Assembly: GCA_039519185.1 (NCBI GenBank) | Contig: CM076848.1 | Coordinates: forward strand, 61,096,778-61,160,777 | Direction of reading: 5' to 3' | Origin: Astragalus membranaceus | Taxonomy: Eukaryota > Streptophyta > Magnoliopsida > Fabales > Fabaceae | DNA length: 64,000 nucleotides | In this document: positions 12,184 to 25,113 of the stretch, piece by piece | Position numbering within the stretch: position 1 is the stretch's first letter | Layout of the letters: every line of letters starts with the position of its first letter | Notes under the pieces: generated by a model | The model's input: only the letters and a program-made list of their open reading frames with translations | The model's database searches: none | What the model was told of the DNA's origin: nothing | Translations under genes and position numbers: made by a program

Positions 12184-12244
12184 CTCAAATGCAAATTAAA
12201 TGGACCACGTCTAAAACTAAAATAAGACTAAAATGGGCCAAATT

Positions 12245-13105
12245 CCAGTCGTTTAAAGGGTTTCATTTTTTGTACTCCACGTGCACTTATACCCCCACCA
12301 AATTTTTTCTTTTCATTTTACCCATGTTTTTTTTTGCCAAACGGATTTATCTAACTAAGAGATAAATCTGTAGTCCAAAAAAATACAAAACGGATTTATC
12401 TCATAAAATTGCAAAATGGATTTATATAATAAAAAGATAAATCCGTTATTAAAATATTTAACTACAAATTTATCTATTAAAGTGATAAGTCCGTTTTGTA
12501 ATAAAAAATAAAATTTATTTTATTATAATTTTTTAAAAAAGGTTAGAAAAACACTACTAAAATTCGTTAAAGAATCAAAACTAATCAAAAAATTCTAAAA
12601 ACACCACTAAAAATCTAATAAAATCAAAATAAGGTTATGCAAAATTTTTTTAGATTTTTTGGAGATTATGAAAAATTCTAAAAATTAATAAAAAATAGTA
12701 AACGATGGAATTTGGAATTTTGAGCCCCGCAATCCTAATATAAGTCCCTTCCTGGGGAGTAATGAACCCTGATTTTTCTCGGATTTAATGGTTGTGGTCT
12801 CGGGACAATCGCAGTAGGTTGCTCGAAAACTAATTTTTTAGCCTAGATTATCTAGCCGGCGTACAACAACGTCACGTGTAACGAATATCTACACACTGAA
12901 CAGAACCAAAAGATCATCGATATCCATATCTATTTTATCTATAAATCCGTTTTCAATTTTTTTTGAAAAACAGATTTATCCTAAAAATTGATAAATCCGG
13001 TTTACATTTTTTAAAGAGTAAAATAGGAATAATTTTTTTTTGTGGGGATATGGTATCTGATGGTGGGGTACAAAAAATGCAACCCTTATTTAAAACGAAT
13101 TTTTT
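12245..13105. mobile_element. Long-terminal-inverted-repeat element, possibly MULE-like, non-coding
   Basis: The left arm (about 12245-12372) and right arm (about 12970-13105) are inverted repeats of roughly 120 bp: both carry a cattttttgta word, a ccccaccaaa-like block, a ttttactc/cattttaccc block and an aaacggatttatc block in mirrored order. Additional ggatttatc palindromes lie inside. The ~600-bp core has no reading frame. Long inverted repeats with a non-coding core suggest a Mutator-like or foldback element. No convincing 9-bp target duplication was found, so the ends are approximate. Confidence 0.6.
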
Positions 13106-13156
13106 TGTGACCTGTAATGTTTTTTTGGTGGTGAGTTTAAAAGGAATCGATTATAC

Positions 13157-13425
13157 TACGTCCGTCCTATTTTATAAGTATGTTAAGGTTATGATACACA
13201 TATTAAGAAAAATGATTATTAGTCTAGATTTTATAAAAAGTGTTGTGTAATTTATCATTTAACTCTTTATCTCTTTACATAGATAAATGCGAATCATTTG
13301 TTAAATGTAAAAAGTTGTCATAATTAAGAAGGGTATTAGTGAAAAAGAATATTAAATCCTTCCTCAAAAATCTAAAACAACAATCAATTTGGATAATTTG
13401 ATTTTGCTAAAACTACATATAAAAT
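13157..13425. mobile_element. Decayed Stowaway-like MITE
   Basis: Begins tacgtccgtcctattttata and shares the internal 'cacatattaagaaaa' word with the MITE at 11424-11705, but the right end (expected gacggaggga) is missing. Probably an older, truncated relative. Confidence 0.65.
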
Positions 13426-13429
13426 GGGC

Positions 13430-13670
13430 TTAAATATATGTTGCCCCCTGCAAATATCCTCATTTTCCATTTACCCCCTGCAATTTTTTTTTAAAAACAC
13501 CTTGCAAAATGTAACATTATCCAGTTACCCCTCTACTGTTAGTTTTGGTTAACACTGTTAATTGATTGCTGATGTGGATACCTAGCTGGATTAGATACGT
13601 GGCTGCCATGTCAGCAACCAATGGATGGCTGCCACACGGCACACACTTGGCAACGTGGAGCAATAGTGTT
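13430..13670. repeat. Fragment of a dispersed legume repeat
   Basis: Starts gggcttaaatatatgttgcc followed by paired 'ccccctgcaa' words and then gctgatgtgg/ccatgtcagcaacc blocks. This phrase pattern is familiar from a dispersed repeat of legume genomes, of which only one half is present. Family assignment is from memory of the pattern. Confidence 0.4.
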
Positions 13671-15417
13671 ACTTAAAAAAAATAGAAATTTTGGTGGCTC
13701 ATGGGTGTTGAAATCAAGACCACTTTGTCATACCCAAACCCTGTTACCATTAGACCATATCAATTCTTGAGATTATTAAGGCAACTAATAGTATATATTA
13801 CATAAAAAACGAATTAATTTTTTTTAAAAAACTCAACCCAAAAGCGATTCTCCATCTTCATCTTCAAGAGAACAAAATCTACAGAACAAATCAGATCTGG
13901 AATCATCATCATTTTGAAAACTTTTGAAAAACGAAAACGAAAATCTCTTTACGATTTGGAAAGCATTCTGGAAAACGTTTTGAAAATCGAAAATAAAAAT
14001 GGGGTTTCTGGGTTTTGTAGATTTTTGTTTGTATTGATGATGATGGGTTGAAGATAAAGAATTGCTTATGCATTTTTTTGGTTGTATTGATGATGATGAC
14101 TGTGAAAATCGAATTGCTTATGCGTTTTTCCTTCTCATTCGATTTCGGTTTTCCTCTCCTTCAATCTCGTTTATGTCCTCTCCTTCCAGATCTTCATTTT
14201 CAATAAAAATTTGATTTTTAATAATGGGGTTAAAATGGATTGATTTCTTCTCGGGCTTCCATCTTGGTGTTCTTCATGATTTAAGACTAGTTCATATACC
14301 AGAAATAAATTGATACAAATTGATACAGATATGAAAAACATGAATCTGTGATGATGATTGAACGAAATGGATCCAGATCTGATTGAACGAAGAAAATGAT
14401 GATGAACGAAAATCTGATTTTTTTATGCAATATATATTTGTAGTTATGTAAAAAAACACAAATCATGTTGTGACCTAATGATAATTGGACACCCAACCAC
14501 CACCAGGTCACGAGTTCGATACACATCCCTATAAAATGGAAGGGAGGTAATAATAAAAAGATGGACTAACCCTGTTTTTTTGGCGAGCCCCAACTCCCTA
14601 GCTAAAGCTATTAATCAACCGGATAAGAGGGGAGAGAAAAATAAATCAAAGACCGGCCAAAGAGACAAGGATAGATACTGGCCGACAATGATTGGTCTTT
14701 CTTTTCGAAGTTCTCGCTGGTTGTGGCTTTTAGCTAGCCAATAGATTTATATAAAATAAAATGACACAAACTTCTATTCTATCACCTACTAATAATCTAG
14801 GTATCACTTCCTAGTTCCTAATACTCCATGAAAAAGAGGTCAACTTAATACTCCAAAGTACTACTACCAGCATGAAAGAAGAAGCGAAAGGACAGAAGGT
14901 TCTGTTTCAGATTCGCTGTGTACGTGAGTTTCCGCGTTTAGATTTACAACATGTGCTTTTGCTGCTATGAGCTGTATGTAATCCAATTTATTCACTCTTT
15001 TTACTCATTTCTCTCTTCCACCTAGCGCCCCTTTCTATATTCTTTATTTTTTTAGCAACAAAAAGTGCAAACAAAAACTGACTCTAACCGTTCAAATAAT
15101 CTTTCGTTTTTGTCCTCTGCTTTTCAGTTTTGTGTTTTCTTTCTTCTTGACTTGTGTTTGTTGTTAGTATTGAGTTATTCAACGACCCATAATTGAAAAT
15201 TGAAATACACGGTTGACCACTAAATAGTAAATACCTTATACCTTATATACCAATTTGTTTTCGTCTTTTTAACAATATGCTTCTTACGGTTTTTATTTAA
15301 CTTTTATTTTTTATTTTTTTATAATTGCAGCTTAATGGGTTAATTATTCTGCACTGCTGAGATGAAGATTGCTCTTATGTTAATTCATTATTATTATGCA
15401 CATTTTGGAAGTGGTTG
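13671..15417. other. Intergenic and probable 5' region of the LRR kinase gene
   Basis: No protein-coding signal. 14820-15360 is the likely promoter and 5' untranslated region of the downstream receptor kinase, but no TATA box or intron in the leader could be fixed with confidence. A tRNA-like phrase near 13700-13770 does not fold as a tRNA by eye. Confidence 0.45.
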
Positions 15418-18400
15418 ATGTCGGTGGAAATGAACTTGATTTTTGTTCTATTGTTATTGGCTAGCGTGTGTTCTTTTGCACGTCCTCAGCTTGATCTACA
15501 AGGTACAATCTTATTTTTATCTCGCACTCAAACTATTTGATGTTAAGCTACTGTGAAATTTAACTGCAGTTTTAATTCCCTTCCCTTCAATTCCTTTCTG
15601 GCAGGTTATGAATTTCAATTTGAACTTAATAAGAAATTGAAACCTCATTCTATTTTTGAATCAATAGTTTTGTTTGTCAAAGTTGCAAGTGGCTTTAGAC
15701 TATCAGATTTGCTTCTCTAATATCTGTATAATGTTCATGTTCATTACAGAAGATGCACTTTTTGCATTGAAGTCATCATTGAATGCTTCTCCCAATCAGC
15801 TTACTAACTGGAACAAAAATCAAGTAAACCCTTGTACCTGGTCCAATGTTTATTGTGACAAGGATAGCAATGTTGTTCAAGTGTAAGATTTTTTTACTTA
15901 ATGCAATCTCCAAGGATCGTTCTTTAAATTGTTTAATCTGCAGAAGATGTTGGTAGTTATTATCTTATTGATACCCCGAAGATTTTATACATGCTGTATA
16001 ATTATATAAATTACTTCATTGCAGGTCACTTGCATTTATGGGATTAACAGGATTCTTGACACCAAGAATAGGAGCTCTAAAAAGTCTCACAATTCTGTAA
16101 GTATATGTGAAGTATCCACAAAAACCAGCTGATTTTAAATGGAGAAGTTTTACAGTTGCCTTTATAAGGGAAATGAATTTATATGAATTGATTGAATCAA
16201 ATGTATATTCAAATGAGCAGTGTGCTCTTACATATATAGAGAAGCTGATAAGATTGATTCTCGTGGTAGTTTCTACGATCCTATAATTGAGGAAGTACAA
16301 GTACCTTTGAACACATTTGAAACATACAACGATTAGCTGTTATAGGATAAGGCTTCAGCTGAGGGGAATTTGAAATCATTTGTTTTGAATTCAAGTTGGG
16401 AGTTCTATCCATTAGCCTCCCCCCAATAATTCCAAGTCTCATCATTCTAGGTGTGTTGGATTATAGTGTTATGATGTGGATTGGTGAAAACCCCCGGATA
16501 TGCTTATTCAGGGTCCAAGCTTTTTACAGTTGATTATACTATCTTCTTTGTATCTGATTAACTTTGGCCAACTATTCATTATGTTTGTCTGTGTGTGTGT
16601 GTGTGTAGGAGGCATAATTGGGTTACTTTTGAAAAATCATTTGATGCACTTTGGTGAATTTTCTGATTTTAACTCTTCCCTCATTCTTCACGGGTTCATT
16701 CTTGTACATGGTTTTCACCTTTTTCGTTGTTTTTAGGGGGTTCATGCTTTTGTCTCCTTGTTTTTGGGAAAATCTTACATACACTAAGAATTTAACAAGA
16801 AAGTGTAATCATTGCTTAATGTTATACATTTATCACACAGTTCTTTACAAGGGAACAACATCACTGGTGACATACCAAAAGAATTTGGAAATCTTACAAG
16901 CTTGGTGAGATTGGATCTGGAAAACAACAGATTAACTGGTGAAATACCATCTTCCCTTGGTAATCTTAAAAAGCTTCAATTCTTGTAAGTATAGTAGTTT
17001 ATTTCCTTGGTTTTACAGATATGTGATGAGTCCTAGCATATATTAATTATTCTCGTGTAATGTTTAAAGGTTTCTAATTTTGGTCTGCATCCAGGACATT
17101 AAGTCAAAACAATCTCAATGGGACTATTCCAGAATCACTTGGAAGTCTCCCAAACTTGATCAATGTGTATGTGACATACTCTTTGATGTTTTTTGTTTTT
17201 CTACTTCTGAGTATGTTTCATTATCATTTTACTATCTGATGGATTGTTCAAACTTCTTTTCTGTAGTCTGCTAGATTCAAATGATCTTAGCGGACAGATT
17301 CCAAAGCAGTTATTCAACGTTCCCAAGTTCAAGTACGTATGGTGAATCAACATTAGATTGAATATTTGAAGCTCCATTAAAGATGAATTTCTATCTCTGA
17401 CTTGCATACATAACTTCATAAGTGTCTCTGTGTGGTTGGGTTGGAGCACCCCTAGTGCACCTATCAATATATATTTGTCATTAAAAAAAATCACTGATAC
17501 TAACATAGTCAAATAGTAGTCTACGATTCTAATGGTCTTATCCTGTTCCCTTTTTTATCCCCATTTGAAAGATTTGCAATCATTGCATATTTGGGTTCAA
17601 CTTTCAACAAACTAATTTAGTAACTGGAATTCCCATAATGAGTTCTTTCCACATACTTGTTACATAATATTGAATGGTGGATGATTAGAAAAGCTGTAGT
17701 TTTTCTCACTTTCCTGAAATGTGATATTTTATTTTGTGAAGATTTGTAATCGTCATATATTTCGTTTTAACAATGTAATTATAATTCTGATAGGAACCAT
17801 GGATCAATAGAGCACAAAAACGAGTATACAATGTATTATTACGTTCCCAAGTCTGCAATGGTGAATTGCAGTCTGGGAAGAGTAAGAAAATCAGACAAAC
17901 AGATAGGTAGGAAAATTAGAGAATGCTTAATTCTCTCCCAAGTCCAGTTTCAATTCTGGCCTAGCCAACTCTACCCCTCCTCCCTCCTTTTATCTTCCAT
18001 CTAGGCAGAGTTTGTTACATCATTTCCCTTCCATTTGCTCTCGTCAGGTGCTTTTTCCCTCAATTCACGTGCTTGCTCATGTACACCTTAGCGAATCTTG
18101 TGGGCCCTGGTACTTTGTCAACACTTGGTTTTCCGTTAGGTTCTCATCAAGTTCCCATCTCTTGATTTTTTCCACATACTCATTACTTAATATTTAATGA
18201 TAAAATTTCTAGAAAAGTGGAACCGGAAGCTTGCCTCACTTCCTGGAAATAGGATTTTATCAGACATGCAATTGTTTGTTTAAACAGTGTTCTTGCATTC
18301 AGGTAGTGTAATATTCTCACCATTAAGGAAGCGTATGAAGATATGTGAATTACTGAAAAGCTGTTCAGCCTAGAAAGCTTAAGTTCAGAATTGCTGTTAT

Positions 18401-21400
18401 TTGTATCCCTTACATTTCCACCATATAAAATCTTAGGTTGAAACATGGACAAAGTACTTAATATTTTTTCTGCCAACACTTTTTGCTTTAAGTTGATTAA
18501 ACAGAAAAAGAGGCTCCCTAAGACGACTTTCAATCAGAAATGTTTTTTCTTTGCATCTCTAATAGGAAGGCTGTTCTCAAAGACAAGTTTTTATCTGATT
18601 ATGAATTTCAGACAACAAATTAGAGTGATAATGATAAACAAAAACATTCTTAGATAGTAAGGTGTTATGTAGACACAGAAGCTTAAGGCACTAAGCTCTT
18701 TTGATAAATGCTAACTAGTGCCCTTAATGTTATCAATGCATTGAATGCCATATTTTCTAATAAAGAAATTTTATTGCTTAACTCCTTAACCAATGCCTTA
18801 AGGGCACTCATTAGCAATACCCAGCTCTTTTTGTCCCTTAATTTATCAAGTGTTTGGCATATGCCACTGCCGTGTTGTTTATGGAGTCCTTGGATAGAAA
18901 TGGAACTTTGAATTTAGGATTCATGTGATCTTTTCATTTATTTATTTAGTTTAATATTATTCCACTTTCTTCACTATGTTTCTCATTGCAGTTTCACTGG
19001 AAATGAGTTAAATTGTGGTGTGGGTTATCAACATCTTTGTGCATCAGATAATGCAGATCAAGGTTACATTTGTTACCCTAATCCGCCTCCCCACAGGCAA
19101 TGAGCAGGAAACTAATTTTACTTCACTTGGCAGGTTCATCACACAAATCAAAAGTAGGACTCATAGTTGGAATAATTATAGGTTTAGTTCTTTTTCTTTT
19201 TCTTGGTGGGCTGCTATTTTTCTGGTGCAAGGGGTACAAGCGTGAAGTTTTTGTAGATGTTGCAGGTTTGAGCTCTATCTTTAGTATTTGCAATGTTTTT
19301 GTTGATTCATAGTTGTAGCATTTGAAATTATGTTATCAGAACCGGACCGGCCGGTCGGACCGGTCGGACCGGGAACCGGTGGTCTTCCCGGGCCGGGCAG
19401 CGTGCAGGACCGGATCTGCAGTTGGCCCGGTGATGACGTCATCGGACCGGTGAAAATCCGGTGGAAACCGGGTCGGACCGGTTGATCCTCTTTTTTTTTT
19501 TTTTTTTAATTTTTTTTATTTTTAAGATGAACCAATTATAAATTTTGCATGTTTTCACAAAAAAGGCTTGGGTGGGGTTCGAACCCCCTCCCTAGTATTC
19601 AACATTTCAACTTTTTAACCACTAAGCTATCTATTATTTGTTGATACTGTCCCGCATTCATTAAATATAATCAATTCCGGATATGTTAATTTTTTTTGCA
19701 CATTCTTTCATTAATAGTTTTGATTAAACACACATTTTTTTGACAAATTGATTCAAGTTCAACACTCATAAACATGTTAGTAAATGTATAATTATAAATA
19801 AAATTATAATAAAATTTCTATATTAATAAATGTATACTTTCTTAGTATATATTATAATTTTTTGAATTTATTTAATATAGACCGGGTCATGCCGGTCCGA
19901 CTAGAGACCCGCGGTCCGACCCCGGGTCTAGTGACCCGGTGCCTTGACCGGGTCGATGGCCGGTCCGGGTCTGATAACACTGGAAATTATTGATCCGGTA
20001 ACCTATGCTTTCGATTCCTAACTGATCTAATAAGTGTAAATTCATGAATTAATATGATATAAAGGGCTTGTTTGAATAAACAACTTAATTAAGAGCTTAT
20101 AGGATAAATGTCTATTATATAAGCACTTATGTATGAGCTATTTTTATATTAATAAAGAAAATATAGTCAAGCAGTTTTTCATTAGCTATCATGAAGAGTT
20201 TATCAAAATAAGTTGTTTCCATAAGCTCTCATAAACACTTTGACAAGTAGCTACATCAGTAGATAAACCCAAATAAGCTGTTCATAAGCCTATCCAAATG
20301 TAGCCAAAGACATTATTGTCCACATTTTTGATTGATTCATATGGATGGTATATTGCTTAGCTTGTTATGGACAATTAATTTATTGGAATTGCATTCTTTT
20401 TCTCTTTGAGAAAATCCTCTCATCCACCATGATGGTCAATATCATCAGGCTGCAGTACCAGTTTTCCTTTTAAGGGTATCAGGTTAACTGATTTGGTATT
20501 ATTTTTATTGATTATGCTTTGTTTTGTTAGTTAGGCTTTTCTCTAGGGTATCCAAAAAAATTTCTAAGAACACAGTCATGGAATCAAGAAATAGGAAGTG
20601 TTTATTGAAAAATGAAAAGTACAACATTTAGCGCATTCCATTTTTTATTTTCAATTACTGTCCTTAGGGAACTCATTACCAGTTGCCTTTGGTTCCCTCA
20701 TACCTTGTGGCCCACTGGATTTGATGGCTACAAACTGAAATATACCCCCTCGATTCCATAAAACCTTCCATGTCCACTAAATGTAGGATATGGTCAAATG
20801 TAAGGTGATTGGGAATTTACTAGTTGAATCTGTTTTGTAATGATTTTAGTTGTAAGAACTTGTTGAAAAAAGAGTGTATTAACTATATACTGATAGTATA
20901 AACATGTCATATATATAACCATATTTCACTATCTCGTTACAATGTAAACATATTTTAAGATGTAATTTTATTATGTGACAAGACGATGAAATATGATTGG
21001 ACGTCTGTACGAAATTTATTTCATCTAGTGTATATTAAACCCTTGAAATAATGCAATAATAATATTTATTTTATAAAAAGAAGTATTGTAAAATAGAAGA
21101 GAAGCACACCAGGGCAAGGATAAGGTATGCTCATGAGCCAAAAAAAGATTCAGGAAACAAGGGAGCTTGGAATGCATAGTTTAATAACAATGTTAAAATT
21201 AAGATTGTTATGAACTATCTAGTTTAGTCCCTCTGTTTATTTTTTTTCATTTCAGTCTAATAAACTATCTATTTGTTTTCTTGTCCCTTTAGGCGAAGTT
21301 GATCGGCGAATTACATTTGGTCAAATAAAAAGATTTGCTTTGAGAGAACTGCAGATAGCTACAGACAACTTCAGCGAGAAGAATGTTTTAGGACAGGGAG

Positions 21401-22982
21401 GCTTTGGAAAGGTTTATAAAGGTATTCTAGCTGATGGCACAAAAGTTGCTGTCAAAAGGTTAACTGATTATGAAAGTCCAGGGGGTGATGAAGCTTTCCA
21501 GCGTGAAGTTGAAATGATAAGTGTAGCTGTCCATAGGAACCTGCTACGGCTCATTGGCTTTTGTACTACTCCAACTGAACGCCTCTTAGTTTATCCCTTC
21601 ATGCAGAATTTAAGTGTTGCTTATCGACTACGAGGTATTTAGTTACAACTTATATAAGCATTATTTACTGGTTGCTGAATATTAAAATTGGTTTCTATGA
21701 AAGAGAGAATATTGTTATTTTATTATATAACTCTGTTTGAGGGGTCATCCATACAGTTGAATAGTAACTGGCCGCCTTAACATCGTATTTTATTTCAATC
21801 ATGTATCCTTTTTAGCATTTCCCTAATAAATTGGTTGTACAAAAAGATTTTAGGAAACTGATAGTTACATGACAGACTGGATAATAGAGCAAGAATATGG
21901 AAAATTTATATGATAATGTGTGCAAGTTAGCACTAGAACTTTCATCATGCTGGCCTGCCAGATTTTTGAATCTCAGCTTTATGCTCTTTTAGCATCCTGA
22001 AAGCCTGATGTGACATTGGTTTTAACCATGTTAGCAAAACAATGATTTCATCCTTGTCGGACAGGACAGGAGTTGAATTTATGTGGGTAGTGTAGATTTC
22101 TTTAAGTCTGCTTATAAATAGTTGGCATCTTTTTGTATGATGTTTGACCACTTTATTACTGGTGCAGAGCGCAAACCTGCGGAACCCGTTTTAGATTGGG
22201 CTACAAGAAAACGAGTGGCTCTGGGAACAGCCCGTGGCCTTGAATATCTTCACGAGCAATGCAATCCTAAGATTATTCATAGGGATGTGAAGGCAGCTAA
22301 TATATTACTAGATGGAGATTTTGAAGCCGTTGTTGGTGACTTTGGTTTGGCAAAATTGGTCGATGTTCGAAGGACTAATGTGACAACTCAAATTCGTGGG
22401 ACAATGGGCCATATAGCTCCTGAATACTTGTCCCTTGGAAAATCTTCAGAAAAGACAGATGTTTTCAGTTATGGGATTATGCTTTTGGAGCTTGTCACTG
22501 GTCAACGAGCAATTGACTTTTCGCGTTTGGAAGATGAAGATGACGTGTTATTGCTCGACCATGTGAGACAATCTCATTTCAATATCATATTCTACTTGTT
22601 TGCTCTTTGTTATTCAGTTTATACTTCTTGGTTACTTATTATTTTAGTATATTTGTGTTCAATGTAGGTTAAGAAGCTACAACGGGAGAAAAGGCTGGAT
22701 GCTATTGTTGACAGCAACCTTAATAAAAATTACAACATAGAAGAGGTTGAAATGATTGTACAAGTGGCATTACTCTGCACACAAACATCAGCGGAGGATC
22801 GTCCGGCAATGTCAGAGGTTGTAAGAATGCTAGAGGGAGAAGGGCTGGCCCAAAGGTGGGAGGAATGGCAGCATGTGGAGGTTACTCACAGGCAAGACCA
22901 TGAGAGACTACAGAGAAGATTAGATTGGGGAGATGATTCTGTTCATAACCAAGATGCCATGGAGTTGTCAGGTGGAAGATGA
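15418..22982 (+). CDS. LRR receptor-like serine/threonine kinase, subfamily LRR-II (At5g10290/At5g65240-like)
   Basis: Plasma-membrane receptor kinase, 608 aa, in 11 coding exons: 15418-15502, 15750-15882, 16025-16096, 16841-16984, 17095-17166, 17267-17332, 18992-19062, 19134-19265, 21293-21634, 22168-22562, 22668-22982. Signal peptide about residues 1-24; leucine-rich N-cap with NPCTWSNVYC; LRR exons of 72, 144, 72 and 66 nt in the phase-2 pattern of the SERK/LRR-II group; transmembrane helix about 223-245; kinase from about 285 with GQGGFGKVYKG, catalytic Lys in VAVKR, HRDVKAAN, DFGLAK and GHIAPEY; tail MELSGGR. Being an RD kinase it should be catalytically active. All splice junctions are GT-AG and the frame is continuous. 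Ligand and pathway are not known to me. Two large introns (17333-18991 and 19266-21292) exist, the second enlarged by MITEs. ATG chosen because it opens the signal peptide. Confidence 0.93.
19332..19982. mobile_element. hAT-type MITE in intron 8 of the LRR kinase
   Basis: Flanked by a perfect 8-bp duplication, gaaattat, at 19324-19331 and 19983-19990, the hallmark of hAT transposition. The right end, read inward on the minus strand, is CAGTGTTATCAGACCCGG; the left end is GTTATCAGAACCGG, so the left terminus lacks the first four bases CAGT. Ends are very rich in accgg/ccggt words; the core is AT-rich. A tRNA-like block near 19561-19630 (ggttcgaacccc) lies inside. No transposase. Confidence 0.85.
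20062..20307. mobile_element. MITE-like repeat in the same intron
   Basis: Left end gggcttgtttgaataaac and right end (minus strand) ggctacatttggatag form imperfect inverted repeats, with internal 'aagcacttatgtatgagct' words. The pattern is familiar from a common legume intronic/intergenic repeat. Target duplication not resolved. Confidence 0.5.
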
Positions 22983-24679
22983 AAAGATCCTCAAATTTCC
23001 ACTATTATTTATTATGTTGTATCACTTTTTTTTAGCCCATTTGAACATGTTTGTTATTTTTTTTATTATGTATAAAATGTTAGGATAGCCCATTTGAACA
23101 TATAGTTTTCGTTTTTGTTATACATTTTAAGTTAACATACACTTTTCTAAACTAACCATCATCTTTTCTCTCTACTCTCTCGTGAAGTGGGATTATTGGT
23201 CTTATAGTTCAGTCAGCAACTACGTCATTACTCTTATGATGATATCTGATGCATATATCCCTCAACCTCTCTGAGCTGCATAGCATATGCATGCAAGAAA
23301 CGTGTTAAAAAGCCCGTGATCAGATTGTACGTTTGAACTTTGAATTTGAATCCTAATTTTAAATGTGATCAGTTTGGAAACACACGGGAAAGTCATGCTC
23401 CCTAAAATGGATTCAATTACTTCTCTTTGGCTCACTTTGGGAATCTATGAGGATGAGAAAAAAGGGTATTGCTGTGATTTTACGGATTGAAAAACTTATT
23501 AATGTCATTCTGCAGAATTACAAGACTGGTCTGCTATATAGATCAGCAAAAATACAAATGGGCTTAAAGCCAGTAAAATGGGCCAAAACACATAAAGGCC
23601 CAAACCAACAGGGGTTGTAACTACCTGAAATGCAACTATATCTCAAAGTATGTCAAGGGCATATTTTCTGTAAGTACTAGGAGTTGTTCTTTCACCATAT
23701 GTGTGAACTGGTTTGGATGCGAGAAAAACTATATCTCAAAGTATGTCAAGTGCATATTTTCTTGAGGAGTACTAGCAAGTAACAACACTGTCTTTAGCAT
23801 CTCCTTTCAACATTCTCTTTATGATCGGATGAAATTCACGTGAATCCTACTGATTTAGCGGGATCTATTTTCAAAAATATTGAAGAGTGTTGCTAGCATT
23901 TCATGATTTTCTCTATTTTGCTCAATCATAGGAGAATATTTAAGATTTAAGACTCCATGACAACATATTAATGTGTTCCATTAGCATTGTTGGATTTGAT
24001 ACCCTAACAAAAAAAAACATTCCTCATATCTTAAAGCACCCACAAGATTGCATGCCAAATCAAAGTCATGCCTCTAAACCCTGTCCTTCAAGGCTGGAAG
24101 GAGGAAAACACAGAATACAACATATTCAAATTCTAGGGCATTACAACTATGATTATGAACCAATTGAAGACCATGGCATACATGAAAGGAGAAATCACAC
24201 AATGTAAAGGTGTCGAATAGATTCCAAGCGGTCCATAGATTAAACACAACAAATAGTAGACTCTTTTATGCTTTAGCAAATTAAGTCTAGTAGGTAGTTT
24301 GTCCTGCAAAAGTTGCCATCAAAAGGCATTGACCTTAGGTGGCGCAAAACTCCTCCACTGCTAAAATAGAACAAGGAGACCAGATGTTGGATTGAAGGAG
24401 AACCTTACCAGATTACTTTTCTGTTCAGCGGTGTTCAATATTTTAGTCTTTTTTAATTGCCCCTTTTATGAGCATTGAAGGTGGTATTTATAGAGTTTGC
24501 GTGATGTTTGTTATGACGATCTTGGGTCGTTAGATCTTGTAGAGGTATCTGAACCGTTGGTTGATTGGGCTAGATTTTCTGGATGTGGGCTGGTTGATCA
24601 TTGGGCCTTGCAGGGGGTGTAAATATTGCTGAGGCCTTTTACTTATTACCATAACATTTTCTATATCTTAAATAAAATT
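22983..24679. other. Intergenic, 3' flank of the kinase gene
   Basis: No gene found. A 35-bp word beginning aactatatctcaaag is duplicated at 23634-23668 and 23727-23761. The short ORF at 23971-24207 has no recognisable domain and no promoter context. Confidence 0.45.
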
Positions 24680-25113
24680 AGGGGTGTTTAAACGCAAACC
24701 AATCAAAAAAACGGCAGACGGGTCAAAAAAATCAAAATCAACAAAAAAAATTGTATTTTTTTTTATTTGCTTGGGGAACATTTTCATTCAATCACATAGT
24801 TCGGTTCAGTTTACTTTTGACTTAATAATTGGAATTGAGCCAAACCAAAGTAAATTCACTCTTTAAATATTTACCAAAAAGATAATTCTTTAAAAATTTA
24901 ACTCTTAATATGTTGTTAGAGTAAATAATAATTAAATATATAGCTTTTGGTAAAAACAGAACCATATACAATCCAAATCATATTTAATAAGATCAGATTG
25001 GTTCAATTTTCTTAAGGAAGTCATCCAAAATATTTAACCGTACATGTTTTAATATTTGAATCAGATGACTTTTTTCTTTCAAAACTGAATCAAACGGGAT
25101 CACGAACACCCCA
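24680..25113. mobile_element. Possible MITE with ggggtgtt ends
   Basis: Left end ggggtgtttaaacgc and right end cacgaacacccc form short inverted repeats enclosing AT-rich DNA with ggttcagttt and gattggttcaattt words, as in common plant MITEs. No clear target duplication, so this is a tentative call. Confidence 0.35.

Noticed and set aside
16075..16985. Possible one-base frameshifts in LRR kinase exons 3 and 4
   Set aside because: A first reading suggested an extra A near 16080 and an extra T near 16980. Re-reading, and the minus-strand translation through 16080, give exons of exactly 72 and 144 nt, so the frame is intact.
19555..19640. tRNA-like sequence with ggttcgaacccc
   Set aside because: It has a B-box-like word but no cloverleaf partner arms and lies inside a hAT MITE.
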